Assembly: GCA_028283625.1 (NCBI GenBank)
Contig: JAPWKG010000007.1
Location: 1-64,000, forward strand
Source: Acidobacteriaceae bacterium
Lineage (GTDB): Bacteria; Acidobacteriota; Terriglobia; Terriglobales; Acidobacteriaceae
Reading direction: 5' to 3'
Length of the DNA: 64,000 nucleotides
Both the position numbers and the translations under genes were made by a program. Shown here piece after piece: positions 26,556 to 36,323 of the stretch. Numbering within the stretch: the stretch's first letter is position 1; the number at the start of each line of letters is the position of its first letter. The notes under the pieces were generated by a model that was not told the origin of the DNA, did no database searches, and saw only the letters and a list, made by a program, of their open reading frames with translations.

Positions 26556-27261
26556 AGCGAGACGCGGCAGAAGCCCGGCGATGGCTGAGATTCACCAGCA
26601 TGAGCACAATGAGCAGAGGCAGCATCAGAAACCAGAGCGTGTGGTTGGCAAAGCGAGGCGCCAGCGTAGCGCCGAACATGGCACCAAAGATAAAGCTGGT
26701 GATGATGGAACCGAGGTTCAAAAACTGATGAAGTCCCGCCTCTCGGGTTAGCGGATTCAGCGTAGCGTAAAGACCAGCAACTGCCGTTCTCAGGTTGCCG
26801 GTGATGAACGTGGAGTTGTACGCGTAGGTATTGACTGTACGAAAGCTGGCAATCTGAAACGCCGAGGCAAACGAGATCAAAGGGATGAACAGCACGTCTG
26901 GGAACGACAACGGAAGAAAGGAAGCACCGAGCAGCGTGATGAGTTCGCAGAGCAGCCCGATCGTTGCCGCGCGTCGCTTAAAGCGACTGCCAACAGCTTC
27001 CGCAGACCAGACACCGCAGAAGAAGGTAATCATCGGAAGCAGATGGCGCAGAAACTCGTGTCGATCCCGGCTGAGAGCAGCAATGCCCAAAAAGACACCG
27101 TTCCCCGTCATCGAGGCAGCAAAAACATGGTGATGATTCAGATAAACGAACGCATCAAGTCCACCGCCGCACAAAGCCAGCAACGAAGCCGCAAGCAACG
27201 ATTGCGAGACTTGTTGCTCAGGGCTGGGAACCACGGATTGGGCAGGCGTCGGTAGAGACAT
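26554..27261 (-). CDS. YoaK/DUF1275-family membrane protein
   Basis: This 235-residue protein has about six membrane segments. DUF1275 marks are the opening [27 protein letters not shown] in part (Gly-rich first helix, then the M-T-G-N loop), [36 protein letters not shown] (the T-G-N repeat of the second half) and [13 protein letters not shown]. The two TGN motifs suggest an internally duplicated transporter-like fold. No substrate is established for the family. The ATG at 27261 is preferred. It is divergent from clpB with 72 bases between. Confidence 0.85.
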   Translation of the reverse strand: MSLPTPAQSVVPSPEQQVSQSLLAASLLALCGGGLDAFVYLNHHHVFAASMTGNGVFLGIAALSRDRHEFLRHLLPMITFFCGVWSAEAVGSRFKRRAATIGLLCELITLLGASFLPLSFPDVLFIPLISFASAFQIASFRTVNTYAYNSTFITGNLRTAVAGLYATLNPLTREAGLHQFLNLGSIITSFIFGAMFGATLAPRFANHTLWFLMLPLLIVLMLVNLSHRRASAASR

Positions 27262-27333
27262 TTCTCTAAACAAGATTTTCAAAATAAAGATTCAGTTGAG
27301 CACGCCGAGCAAACGGTAATCGAAGGAGAAACA

Positions 27334-29964
27334 ATGGCAATCAAGTGGGACAAGTTTACGGTAAAGAGCCAGGAAGCGATTCAGGGCGCTCAAGGGATAG
27401 CCGGGGAAAACGGCAATCCTGAGGTGCTGCCCACGCACCTGCTGTCTGCGCTGCTCGAAGACAAGGAAGGCGTTGTTCTCCCGGTACTTGAGAAGATCGG
27501 CGTTGCGGTGGAACGCCTGAAGAGCGAGGGAAACACAGCGCTGAACAAGCTGCCCAAGGTGCAGGGCACAAGCCAGCAACCTTCGCTGGGCACAGCGCTT
27601 TCAAACGTGCTCAACCAGGCGTTCAAGGAAGCGGATAACTTCAAAGACGACTACGTTTCGACGGAGCATCTGCTGCTTGCATTGGCAAACGCCAAAGGCG
27701 ACGCCACGCAGCAGCTACTCGCCTCACAGGGAGCAACGCACGACGCCATCCTGAAAGCACTCCAAGCTGTGCGTGGGTCGCAACGCGTCACCGACCAGAA
27801 TCCGGAAGGCAAGTTTCAGGCTCTTGCCAAGTATGCGAAGGACCTCACGGAACTTGCGCGTCGCGGCAAGCTCGATCCTGTGATTGGCCGCGATGAAGAA
27901 ATTCGCCGTGCCATCCAAGTACTTTCTCGCCGCAGCAAGAATAACCCGGTCCTGATCGGCGAGCCCGGCGTCGGCAAGACCGCCATCGTGGAAGGACTTG
28001 CACGCCGCATCGTACAGGGCGACGTGCCTGAGATTCTGCGCGAGAAGCGCGTCATCTCTCTCGATCTCGGTTCAATGCTTGCTGGCGCAAAGTTCCGCGG
28101 TGAGTTTGAAGATCGTTTGAAGGCCGTGCTCAAGGAGATTGAGGAGTCCAACGGACAGATCATTCTCTTCATCGACGAGTTGCATACTCTCGTCGGCGCT
28201 GGTGCGGCCGAAGGTGCCATCGACGCAAGCAACATGCTCAAGCCTGCTCTTGCTCGCGGCGAGCTGCGCGCAATCGGTGCAACGACTCTGAATGAATACC
28301 GCAAGTACATCGAGAAGGACGCGGCTCTCGAACGCCGATTCCAGATTGTTTATGTTGGTGAACCGAACGTTGAAGATACGATCGCCATTCTGCGCGGCCT
28401 GCGCGAGCGTTATGAGACGCATCACAAGGTGCGCATCAAGGACTCTGCAATCGTTGCCGCCGCCGAGCTTTCGCATCGCTATATCAGCGATCGCTTTTTG
28501 CCTGACAAGGCAATCGACCTTGTCGACGAGGCTGCTGCTGCGCTTGCCATCCAGATCGGCAGCGTACCAGTAGAAATCGACGACCTTGAACGCCGTGCTA
28601 CCTCGCTGGAAATTGAGCGTCAGGCCTTGAAGCGTGAGGATGATGCAAACTCCATGGAACGCCTGACCGTAGTAGAAAAGGAGCTTGCAGAGATCAAGGA
28701 ACAGGCCGCAGGGCTGCGGGCTCGTTGGCAAAAGGAACGCGGTGCGATCGGTGAGATTGCAGCGTTGAAAGAGAAGCTCGAGAAGCTGCGCTTTGAAGCA
28801 GAGCAAGCTACGCGCAAGGGCGACCTGCAACGTGCCGCAGAGCTACAGTATGGAGAAATTCCTGCTGCGGAACGTCAGCTCAATGAACTGACCGACGAAC
28901 AGGACAACTTGTCGAGCAAAGATAAATCCGCGGCTCCCAACAGACTGCTGAAGGAAGAGGTAGACGAAGAAGACATCGCGAAGATCGTCTCCAAGTGGAC
29001 CGGCATTCCAGTAGCCAAGATGCTGGAAGGCGAAGTACAGAAGCTGACCCAGATGGAGCAACGGCTACGCGAACGTGTTGTCGGACAGGATGAAGCGCTC
29101 ACGGTTGTTGCAAATGCGATTCGTCGTTCACGTGCTGGTCTGAGTGATCCGAAGAAGCCTATCGGCAGCTTTATTTTTCTCGGCCCCACGGGTGTAGGTA
29201 AAACGGAGACTGCGCGCGCGCTCGCTGAATTCCTTTTTGATGATGAGCAGGCAATGGTCCGGATCGATATGAGTGAGTACATGGAGAAACATGCCGTCGC
29301 TCGCCTGATCGGTGCGCCTCCGGGGTACGTTGGTTTCGATGAAGGTGGCCAACTCACCGAAGCCGTCCGCCGCCGCCCCTATGCTGTTGTGCTCTTTGAC
29401 GAAATCGAGAAGGCTCATCCGGATGTCTTCAACGTCTTGCTGCAGGTTCTCGATGATGGGCGCCTGACAGACTCGAAGGGCCGCACCGTGGACTTCAAGA
29501 ACACGGTACTCATCATGACCTCAAACATCGGCGCACAAAATCTAACCAGCGCGTGGAGCGATGGCGAGGAAGGATTTGAAGATGCAAAGATCCGTGTTCT
29601 TGATTCGCTCAAGCAGCACTTCCGGCCAGAGTTTCTCAACCGTGTCGATGACATTGTGGTCTTCCATCCACTGGGAGAATCGCAACTGACCCACATCGTC
29701 GATCTGCGGTTGAACGACTTGCGCAAACTACTCGCCGATCGGCGGATCACGCTCGATCTAACCGAGGCTGCGCGACAGGCAATCTTCAACGCCGGGTATG
29801 ACCGGGCTTACGGTGCGCGCCCGCTGAAACGTGCAATCCAACGCCTCGTACAGGATCCTCTTGCTATGAAGATCCTCGATGGAAGCGTGCAACATGGAGA
29901 TCGCGTAACGCTTGATGCCGACAGTCAAGGAGCGTTGATCTTTACTCCCACCCACACGGCATAA
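27334..29964 (+). CDS. clpB: ATP-dependent disaggregase ClpB
   Basis: This 876-residue Hsp100 hexamer pulls polypeptides out of aggregates together with DnaK. Order: Clp N-domain ([16 protein letters not shown], then [11 protein letters not shown]); NBD1 with Walker [15 protein letters not shown] near residue 208 and Walker [15 protein letters not shown]; the coiled-coil middle domain at about 410-520 that distinguishes ClpB from ClpA/C; NBD2 with Walker [16 protein letters not shown] near 616, pore loop [13 protein letters not shown], and Walker [12 protein letters not shown]; and the C-terminal small domain. The start has AAGGAG upstream. It is flanked by a strong terminator. Confidence 0.98.
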   Translation: MAIKWDKFTVKSQEAIQGAQGIAGENGNPEVLPTHLLSALLEDKEGVVLPVLEKIGVAVERLKSEGNTALNKLPKVQGTSQQPSLGTALSNVLNQAFKEADNFKDDYVSTEHLLLALANAKGDATQQLLASQGATHDAILKALQAVRGSQRVTDQNPEGKFQALAKYAKDLTELARRGKLDPVIGRDEEIRRAIQVLSRRSKNNPVLIGEPGVGKTAIVEGLARRIVQGDVPEILREKRVISLDLGSMLAGAKFRGEFEDRLKAVLKEIEESNGQIILFIDELHTLVGAGAAEGAIDASNMLKPALARGELRAIGATTLNEYRKYIEKDAALERRFQIVYVGEPNVEDTIAILRGLRERYETHHKVRIKDSAIVAAAELSHRYISDRFLPDKAIDLVDEAAAALAIQIGSVPVEIDDLERRATSLEIERQALKREDDANSMERLTVVEKELAEIKEQAAGLRARWQKERGAIGEIAALKEKLEKLRFEAEQATRKGDLQRAAELQYGEIPAAERQLNELTDEQDNLSSKDKSAAPNRLLKEEVDEEDIAKIVSKWTGIPVAKMLEGEVQKLTQMEQRLRERVVGQDEALTVVANAIRRSRAGLSDPKKPIGSFIFLGPTGVGKTETARALAEFLFDDEQAMVRIDMSEYMEKHAVARLIGAPPGYVGFDEGGQLTEAVRRRPYAVVLFDEIEKAHPDVFNVLLQVLDDGRLTDSKGRTVDFKNTVLIMTSNIGAQNLTSAWSDGEEGFEDAKIRVLDSLKQHFRPEFLNRVDDIVVFHPLGESQLTHIVDLRLNDLRKLLADRRITLDLTEAARQAIFNAGYDRAYGARPLKRAIQRLVQDPLAMKILDGSVQHGDRVTLDADSQGALIFTPTHTA

Positions 29965-29975
29965 CAGGACAAACC

Positions 29976-30015
29976 GCAAACGGCCGAAGCGAATAGCTTC
30001 GGCCGTTTGCTATTT
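29976..30015. terminator. Bidirectional terminator between clpB and the GT-C gene
   Basis: GCAAACGGCCGAAGC and GCTTCGGCCGTTTGC form a perfect 15-bp stem around GAATA, with TATTTGTCC after it on the plus strand. It separates the convergent clpB and glycosyltransferase genes. Confidence 0.88.
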
Positions 30016-30033
30016 GTCCTTATCGTGTACAGA

Positions 30034-31602
30034 TCACTTACGCTGCGCTGGAAACTCCAGATCCAAAGCCTCTCCATCAAAGACAGAACCGAGCACCTTC
30101 TCGTTCACCTGTTCTTTTGAAAGAGCCTCAGGGCTCCAATCCCACTGCGAATGATATTGGATAAGGTGATGAGGTCCCGGCATCTGCTTCATCGCATCCC
30201 AATCTACGACGGGCAACGCCGTGAAATGCGGTAAATGATCTGCGGTCAGAGACTCTGTCTCACGATGTCGGGCCTGCATCTCTTCACGGAAGCTGGTCAG
30301 AAGAGTGAAGTGCTGGCTCAATGTCTTGTCCGGCTCATAGTATCTGGCAACCTGCCAGTAACCACCTTCTTGAAAATAAATATGCGTATCCGGGCCGGAG
30401 AGCAGCTTGGCTTTTATTTCATACGGAACAAGAAGACTTGCAAGAATTGCGGCACTCTTCTGCTGCTCAGCTCGTATGCGTGCCTGGACAACGAACAGAA
30501 CCGCGACTGTAAGCACTCCCAAAACGACAACGAATGTTTCGTTACGCTTGAGAAGCGCACCCATCGCTACACTCAGCAAAACGCTAATACCCAATACACC
30601 ACCAAGCACATACCGCACTTCCATACTGTGAGTGACGTAGCGAGCCAGAAGATAACCAAACACAGGATAGAGCGCAAGCAGAAGCACTAAGGCAAACTCT
30701 CCAACGGGAAAATGAATAGCTAACCTTGCCCGCAACACCGCGCATACAAACAATGAGAGAACAAGCACCAGCACAAAGAGCACAAAGATGTTTCGCTGCA
30801 TGTGCGGGCTTAGGCCATAGTTGATCAGTAACAGACGATACGCCTCGGCAATAGCATGAGGTGTAACGATATTGTTGTTGTAGTAGTGCAGCCGGAAACG
30901 ATTAAGTCCTTTCTGAAAAGGAAGCGTACCCACAATGCCTAAAACGCCGAAGCAAAGTGCAGCAATCACCGGCCAATCCAAACGCTTACGCTCCAACGTG
31001 CGAACAGCTTCTGCCAACCATACTGGCACGAAGAGAAGAACGCCGAAATAATGCGTGTTCGGCGCAAGCGCAAGAGAGATCGCAAGGATGCAAAGCGATC
31101 GTCCACGATCGGAATCACGAGTCGCGGCCTGATAGCTTGCAATCGTTACACCGAAGATTCCTAACAACATCCCATACGGACGAGCTTCGACTGCGTAGTA
31201 GAGCGTCCCGGTGAGAGCAGGCAGCAGGAGTGCAATCAGGCCTGCACGCTCACCGGCGATGCGGCGTACGAAGACAAAGAGCATTGCCTGCATGAGCAGA
31301 TATCCCAGTAACGACGGAAGGCGAATTGCCAACACCGTGGGGCCCATTACACGGATCATTCCGTGAGATAACGCGTGATACGCCATTGGGTCCAGCGAGA
31401 TGGGATACAGACGCTGAATGCGAAGTACGTCCAAAAGCGTTGGCACGCTGTCGGTTTCGAGCACCAGAAGCTCATCTACCCAGAGCAACTTATGGTGCGA
31501 CCATATCAGGGCCAGGACCGCTGTCAGCAGCAGTAGCAACGCTGCGAGCCAGGTGTAATGTTTATGCGCTAGTGCGTTTGCTTTGCCGGATATCGTATCC
31601 AT
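30034..31602 (-). CDS. GT-C (GT39/ArnT-like) membrane glycosyltransferase
   Basis: This 522-residue polytopic membrane protein has about ten to twelve hydrophobic helices. After the first helix the loop LLWVDELLVLETDS carries the Asp-Glu pair used by GT-C enzymes for catalysis and metal binding. HYPISLDP-type and EARPYGMLLG motifs follow, as in polyprenyl-phosphate-sugar-dependent transferases (PMT/ArnT-like). The donor is presumably a lipid-linked monosaccharide and the active site faces the periplasm; the acceptor is unknown. It is a close paralogue of the upstream gene (shared THYFGVL, LPFQK, HYY elements). ATG at 31602 follows AGGTAGG and begins 8 bases after the upstream gene's stop, so the pair is an operon. 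Confidence 0.8.
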   Translation of the reverse strand: MDTISGKANALAHKHYTWLAALLLLLTAVLALIWSHHKLLWVDELLVLETDSVPTLLDVLRIQRLYPISLDPMAYHALSHGMIRVMGPTVLAIRLPSLLGYLLMQAMLFVFVRRIAGERAGLIALLLPALTGTLYYAVEARPYGMLLGIFGVTIASYQAATRDSDRGRSLCILAISLALAPNTHYFGVLLFVPVWLAEAVRTLERKRLDWPVIAALCFGVLGIVGTLPFQKGLNRFRLHYYNNNIVTPHAIAEAYRLLLINYGLSPHMQRNIFVLFVLVLVLSLFVCAVLRARLAIHFPVGEFALVLLLALYPVFGYLLARYVTHSMEVRYVLGGVLGISVLLSVAMGALLKRNETFVVVLGVLTVAVLFVVQARIRAEQQKSAAILASLLVPYEIKAKLLSGPDTHIYFQEGGYWQVARYYEPDKTLSQHFTLLTSFREEMQARHRETESLTADHLPHFTALPVVDWDAMKQMPGPHHLIQYHSQWDWSPEALSKEQVNEKVLGSVFDGEALDLEFPAQRK

Positions 31603-31610
31603 AAACGTGC

Positions 31611-33195
31611 CTACCTGCTCGTACAGGGTTGTGCCGCAGTCTGCAACAAAGCGCCTCGCAGAGTTATTCCAAGCGAGGATTGAGGAACCTTCGCAGCATT
31701 CAACTCTTTGCCTATCCACTCCCAGCCCGAGTTATAGAAAAGGAGCAAAGCATGTGGCTGAGCGAGGAAGCTGCAATAGGGCGTAACGTCGAGATGAGCA
31801 TAATGCTGCATATAGATCGCGGTAACAGCATTGGTATTGTGCTCCAGCCAATGCACCTCTCTCGGCTCGTCGTACACGAGCGACAAGCGTGAGGCAATGT
31901 CACGATCTGGCATGTAGTAGCTATTCAGAAAAAAGTCATTAAGGCTCTGCGTGTAGAGCTTCTGCGTAGGGTTCGCCGCAAGCGCGTCATGCAATAACGG
32001 GGACGGTTCAAAGCTTGCCAACATTGTGGCGCGCTCATGCGCGTCCTGCAGGATGCGCTCACCATTGACGATCAGACTCAACAGAATAAGCACGGCAAGT
32101 GTGCCGTAGAAAAATGTACGCTGCTGAAGACGCCGTTCCAGCAGAAGCGCAATCGCCACAAGAAATGGAATGACGGCCGCAATGACATAACGCACCTCCA
32201 TGGTGTGCGTCACAAACCGTCCGAAGAGAAAGCTAAAAAAAGGAAGCGCTGCCAGTCCAAGCATGGAGGCCCATAAGTAGGCCGGCTCAGTATCAGGTCG
32301 TGCACGATAGCGCTTCCAGCTTGCAGCGAGCAGAGCAATGGTTGCGACGAGAAGCAGCAGCGCAAGAACGTGCTGCAGTTTTAGTGGCCATTGGTTGTAA
32401 TGTACGAAAAGCTCACGAAAGCCCTGAGAGATAGCTCGCACACTCACAGTCGTGATGTAGTAATGAGCGCGGTAGGGGGCAAGCGCCTTCTGAAACGGGA
32501 GAAGGATGACGATGCCAGCAATCAGCGCTCCTGCACCGACAAGAAGGACTGGCCAGTCAAAACGACGGCGCTCACGAACACGTACGAGCTCGCCCAGTGT
32601 TACCGGTACAAGGATCAGCACACCGAAGTAGTGACTTGTGATCGCCAACAGAATTGCGACGCCGAGACCTAGCAAAGGCAGCAGTCGAGATCGCGGTTGT
32701 GCTGCGTCCCTGGCCTGCGATGCAGCAAACCAGCAAGCCAGCGCCGCGGCATAAAGTCCCAGCAGCCACCCATAGGGTCGACCTTCCGATGCGTAGCGAA
32801 AGCTTGCAGTAAGCGTAGGGAAAAGCATCGCAACCAGGGCTGCGCGCTCACTGGCGATGCGCCGCACCAAAGAGAAAATCGCCCATTCCAACAGCAGGAA
32901 GCCGCACAGAGCAGGCAGCCGCAATGCATAGGCATTGCGGCCGAAAACGTCCATGCTGAAATGGGAGAGCAGGTGATAGGTGGGTGGATCAAGCGAGATT
33001 TGGGTAATGCTTTTGAATCTCCCAGACGGCCTTTGCCGAAGCAGCGCTGTCTGAATAAAAACTCAGGAACTCGTCATTCCACATCAGCTTCGCAGCTGAG
33101 CTAATGAGGCCTAAAGCCGTTGTGAGCGCAAGAACCCCAACAACCCACACTTTGGAGGTGCGCATGTGCGGTTGCGACGAATGGTTCGTATTCAC
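31611..33195 (-). pseudogene. GT-C glycosyltransferase gene split by a one-base frameshift
   Basis: The 5' part (GTG at 33195, ribosome-binding site GGGGGATA) encodes MRTSKVWVVG, a first helix, and the catalytic loop LMWNDEFLSFYSDS. It then reads WEIQKHYPNLA and stops at 32989. The 3' part, in another frame, continues SLDPPTYHLLSHFSMDVFG and runs through eight or more membrane helices to 31611. The paralogue next door reads RLYPISLDP at this place, so CCAATC (Pro-Ile) has become CCAAATC: one extra A at about 32999-33001. If intact the product would be about 527 residues. Causes could be a real mutation, slippage in an A-run, or sequencing error; the two halves are otherwise undamaged. Confidence 0.8.
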
Positions 33196-33312
33196 GAGTA
33201 TCCCCCCGTTCGAGCGCCACAGCCCGTGAAGGCCGGGCCGTTGATCTTGCTTGGCGTATCGCGGTTCAGATACAGATTTTTTGCGCCACCGTTGTCCCGA
33301 TATTCCTTAGTC

Positions 33313-34329
33313 CTACTGAGCGGAAGGGGGGACCGGAAGAACAGGGAGAGCGGCTGGCACTACCGGATGCGGCAACGTCGGGAGGAAAAACTCTTCCAGT
33401 CGCGGCATCTGCACAAAGAGAAGAATGCTCATGACGAGTACCGTGGCCAGGAACGACCCCATCAGAAGGGGTTCTTTGTAGAGCTTCTCCGGGTTCTGCA
33501 CGGCAGACTCAGTCTTGAAAGCCAGCTTGAGGTAGATTGCCATCGTGAAGGCGATGAAAGGGAAGCCGAGAATCAACTCAATGCGATAGCGGATGATGAA
33601 GGCGCCGAGGAACAACATTGCGGTCGATGCATAAAAACTTACCGAAACCAGCAGCGACTCCGGAGTGTAGTGCTTGAAGGAGGCACGATAATTCCCCGCC
33701 AAGGTGCGATCGCCGATTTCATTCAGCTCCGAGAAACGCTTGAGCGCCATGAAATAGCAGCCGATCATCCAGTACGCGATCAGCAAAGATACTGGCGGCA
33801 CCAGCACGGTGATGGCATACCAACCCAACAGCATACGCAGCGGGTTGTTGACGCTCTCGGTCAGAACATCGAGGTAGGGCACGTCCTTTGTGCGAACAGG
33901 AGGGAAGTTATAGAAACACCCCATGATCCAGAGCACAACAGCGGTGAGAGCAAACATTTTGCCCAGATACCACCAGCCCAAAGCAACACCCACGATCATC
34001 ATCAGAAGCCACTGCACGTAGGCGAGCGGCACGTTCACCAAGCCTCGCGCTGCCGGACGGTTCTTCTTGATCGGGTGCAGACGGTCAAACGGAGCGTCCA
34101 GCACCTCGTTGATCACGTAGTTCGAGCAAGCCACCAGTGTGATGGAAATAAATGCCACAATCAGCTTGGAGATCAAGCTGCTGTTCCAGAGCGAGTGGTC
34201 AACGCTCAACGGAACGATGACGCCGGGCAGCACAAAGAGGTTCTTGATCGAGTGATCCAAGCGAGCAATTGCCAGGTGCGCACGCAGGCGCTCAGAAAAT
34301 GAGACTGTGGGCACGACGGTTTCCGCCAT
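33313..34329 (-). CDS. UbiA-family polyprenyl-phosphate phosphoribosyltransferase (DPPR synthase-like)
   Basis: This 338-residue integral membrane prenyltransferase has about nine helices. The first aspartate-rich motif reads NYVINEVLDAPFDRLHPIKK (N-x-x-x-D-x-x-x-D) and the second YLDVLTESVNNPLRMLLGW. The opening LRAHLAIARLDHSIKNLFVL with R-x-D-x-x-K-N, and the DRLHPIKKNRPAARG loop, are those of decaprenyl-phosphate phosphoribosyltransferase rather than quinone enzymes. Its product, phosphoribosyl polyprenyl phosphate, is the precursor of lipid-linked arabinose or ribose in mycobacteria. It precedes two GT-C transferases on the same strand, which suggests it supplies their pentose donor. The C-terminal tail is Pro-rich. 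Confidence 0.82.
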   Translation of the reverse strand: MAETVVPTVSFSERLRAHLAIARLDHSIKNLFVLPGVIVPLSVDHSLWNSSLISKLIVAFISITLVACSNYVINEVLDAPFDRLHPIKKNRPAARGLVNVPLAYVQWLLMMIVGVALGWWYLGKMFALTAVVLWIMGCFYNFPPVRTKDVPYLDVLTESVNNPLRMLLGWYAITVLVPPVSLLIAYWMIGCYFMALKRFSELNEIGDRTLAGNYRASFKHYTPESLLVSVSFYASTAMLFLGAFIIRYRIELILGFPFIAFTMAIYLKLAFKTESAVQNPEKLYKEPLLMGSFLATVLVMSILLFVQMPRLEEFFLPTLPHPVVPAALPVLPVPPSAQ

Positions 34330-34448
34330 AGATCCTCGATCAACTAAAAATGTGAGCCAACTTTCCGATGATTGTACCGGAGGATGATGTCATGGCCGAT
34401 ATCACCTTTGCGCTACTCTTTTGAACGAGACAACACGGGGTAGCTGAA

Positions 34449-34829
34449 ATGAAGTGGACACTGGGTATTCTTCTGCTTGCGTCGCTGGTATTTGTCTGGG
34501 TAGAGCGTGAACAACTCTACGTGCGCGACCCTCTTGCCAGCGTTACGGAGAACGGTGTGGAGAGAACAGGTGTTCAGGTTTATCTGAACTATAACAATGA
34601 AGTCCTGCTGGAGCAGGATCACCCTTCATTCCAGCTTCGTCTGATGCAACGAGGCAATCACGTAGGGGTTCCAGCCAGAATCAAGTGCATTCACTGGGTC
34701 GCCTGCCTGCTGGATGCTCCTCTGGCCACGTTGGTAGAACGCGAGCCGCTCACCGTAGACGCAATGGATGCGCGCCACATCGCATTCCACGATGCCAACG
34801 GTATGCAAGGCCTTGTAACGCTACGGTAA
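34449..34829 (+). CDS. Small membrane-anchored protein of unknown function
   Basis: This 126-residue protein has a single N-terminal hydrophobic segment (WTLGILLLASLVFVWV) that could be an uncleaved anchor, followed by a soluble domain with mixed beta character (GVQVYLNYNNEVLLEQD, SFQLRLMQRG, CIHWVACLLDAPLATL). The two cysteines in the CIHWVAC stretch may pair. No family is recognised. A GGGG element precedes the ATG. Its last nine bases overlap the end of the convergent folK, leaving no room for a terminator. It is the only plus-strand gene between 30 and 39 kb. Confidence 0.6.
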   Translation: MKWTLGILLLASLVFVWVEREQLYVRDPLASVTENGVERTGVQVYLNYNNEVLLEQDHPSFQLRLMQRGNHVGVPARIKCIHWVACLLDAPLATLVEREPLTVDAMDARHIAFHDANGMQGLVTLR

Positions 34830-35288
34830 GGCCGCAAGCAGCTCGGCTACGCTGCGATCACTGCCGGGATACATCCACTCAGGCGCAATCTCCGCCAACG
34901 GCTCCAGCACGAAACGACGCTCGCGCATCGCTGGATGCGGCAGGATCAGTTCCGGCTCTGCCAGTACCTGCTGCCCGTAGAGCAGAAGGTCAAGATCCAG
35001 AGTGCGCGGCCCTTTAGCGGGGCCTGCGGTGCGGTCGCGGCCAAAGTTCTGCTCGAGCGCGAGCAGGGCACGCAGCAACGGCAAAGCAGACAGATCGGTC
35101 TCGAGCACAGCCGCTGCATTCACAAAATCAGGCTGGTCGACATAGCCCACCGGCGCGGTGCGATAGAGGCTGGAAACGGCCTGCACCGTGCCCAGAGTAC
35201 GCAGTTGAAGCATAGCCTCGCGGACGGTAGCAGACGGGTCGCCATAGGCAGACGAGAGATTGGAGCCAAGAGCAATTGCTGCGCGCAT
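34821..35288 (-). CDS. folK: HPPK, 2-amino-4-hydroxy-6-hydroxymethyldihydropteridine pyrophosphokinase
   Basis: This 155-residue enzyme transfers pyrophosphate from ATP to 6-hydroxymethyl-dihydropterin in folate synthesis. Family marks are AIALGSNLSSAYGDP at the start, SSLYRTAPVGYVDQPDFVNA, and the metal-binding signature GPRTLDLDLLLYG followed by LPHPAMRERRFVLEPLAEIAP. The ATG at 35288 is 7 bases after the lpxC stop, so it is translated from the lpxC transcript. The frame is open upstream into lpxC, but the conserved start is here. folC lies elsewhere in the window (56843). Linking a folate gene to lipid A assembly is probably just operon sharing. Confidence 0.95.
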   Translation of the reverse strand: MRAAIALGSNLSSAYGDPSATVREAMLQLRTLGTVQAVSSLYRTAPVGYVDQPDFVNAAAVLETDLSALPLLRALLALEQNFGRDRTAGPAKGPRTLDLDLLLYGQQVLAEPELILPHPAMRERRFVLEPLAEIAPEWMYPGSDRSVAELLAALP

Positions 35289-35295
35289 GCAGACC

Positions 35296-36225
35296 TTAGG
35301 CGATAGCCGCAAACGCCAGCGACGCTTCGACCGCAGACTCTGTTTGCGGAGCCGTGCGCGTGGCTAACTCCCAGGCAGAGCGGTCTCGCATCAAGCGCTG
35401 CACCAGCGCCGTGTGCATAGCGTGGCCGGCACGCTCAGCCACCACCTTGCCCCAGATACGGCGGCCGGCGAGAGCAAGATCTCCGATCAGGTCAAGCACC
35501 TTGTGGCGCACAAACTCATCGGAGAAACGCAGCGGGCCGTTCTCCACGCCATCGCGCGTAAGAATGATGGCGGACTCCGCCGAAGCGCCGCGAATCAACC
35601 CCATGTTGCGCAACATCGCTTCATCTTCCCGGAAGCCGAAGGTCCGTGCCGGAGCGATCAGGTTGGCGTAGTCCCCAGCCTCCAGATCCCCCAGAAAGGT
35701 CTCCTGGCCGATCGGCGTGGGGAAGTCGATACTGTAATCGATCGCGTAGCCTTCGCCCGGATAGACCCCAATAAACTTCGCGTTCGGACCCTCGCCCTCA
35801 CGCACCTCAACCGGCTTCAAAATGCGAATGTATTCGCGCTTACGACGCTGGCGCTTGGTCCCAGAGGCAAGAATGGCCTGAACATACGGACGCGCCGAGC
35901 CATCCAGAATCGGCACTTCAAGATTATTGATTTCGACGATCACGTTATCGACCCCGAGGCCGATCAACGCGCTCAGTAGATGCTCCGTAGTTGAGATCAG
36001 AACGCCCTGGCGCATCAGCGACGTGGCGTAGGAGACCTTCGCCACATTGCGGCCTGTCGCCGGAATCTCAAAGTTGTCGAGGTCAGAACGGCGGAACACC
36101 ACTCCCGAGCCTGCGGGAGCCGGAATCAGGCGCATGGAGACATCAACACCGGAGTGCAGGCCGACCCCGGAGAAGCTCAACGGCTCCGCGATCGTTTGCT
36201 CGAATTGGGTTTCCTGTAGCTGCAC
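35296..36225 (-). CDS. lpxC: UDP-3-O-acyl-N-acetylglucosamine deacetylase
   Basis: This 309-residue zinc amidase performs the committed step of lipid A biosynthesis. Seen are the opening EPLSFSGVGLHSGVDVSMRL, the zinc histidine in STTEHLLSALIGLGVDN, the active-site region VGLHSG, and the conserved zinc/catalytic motif RHKVLDLIGDLAL (His and Asp near residues 238-242), with AGHAMHTALVQRL near the end. The start is GTG at 36225 with GGGAAGA upstream. The gene follows lptD and precedes folK on the same strand. Its presence, with lptD, shows a lipopolysaccharide-containing outer membrane. Confidence 0.96.
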   Translation of the reverse strand: MQLQETQFEQTIAEPLSFSGVGLHSGVDVSMRLIPAPAGSGVVFRRSDLDNFEIPATGRNVAKVSYATSLMRQGVLISTTEHLLSALIGLGVDNVIVEINNLEVPILDGSARPYVQAILASGTKRQRRKREYIRILKPVEVREGEGPNAKFIGVYPGEGYAIDYSIDFPTPIGQETFLGDLEAGDYANLIAPARTFGFREDEAMLRNMGLIRGASAESAIILTRDGVENGPLRFSDEFVRHKVLDLIGDLALAGRRIWGKVVAERAGHAMHTALVQRLMRDRSAWELATRTAPQTESAVEASLAFAAIA

Positions 36226-36272
36226 TTCGTCTTCCCAGAGAAGAAGAGTAGCGCGGAAAGCAAGCCGGAGGT

Positions 36273-36290
36273 TGTGGCATTTTTGCCACA
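36273..36290. promoter_or_regulatory. Perfect palindrome between lptD and lpxC
   Basis: TGTGGCA, TTTT, TGCCACA: a perfect 7-bp inverted repeat 48 bases before the lpxC start. It has no U-tract on the minus strand, so an operator or an attenuator-like hairpin is as likely as a terminator. Confidence 0.45.
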
Positions 36291-36323
36291 GTACTCAATC
36301 AAGTGACCTTCTCCATCGCACGT

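Noticed and set aside
33166-34302. A 378-codon open frame opposite the UbiA-type gene
   Set aside because: His/Arg/Gln-rich antisense product; the minus-strand gene has clear prenyltransferase motifs.
30034-34329. The GT-C/UbiA cluster as a horizontally acquired island
   Set aside because: No integrase, tRNA, direct repeats or transposase borders are seen and the flanks are ordinary core genes.
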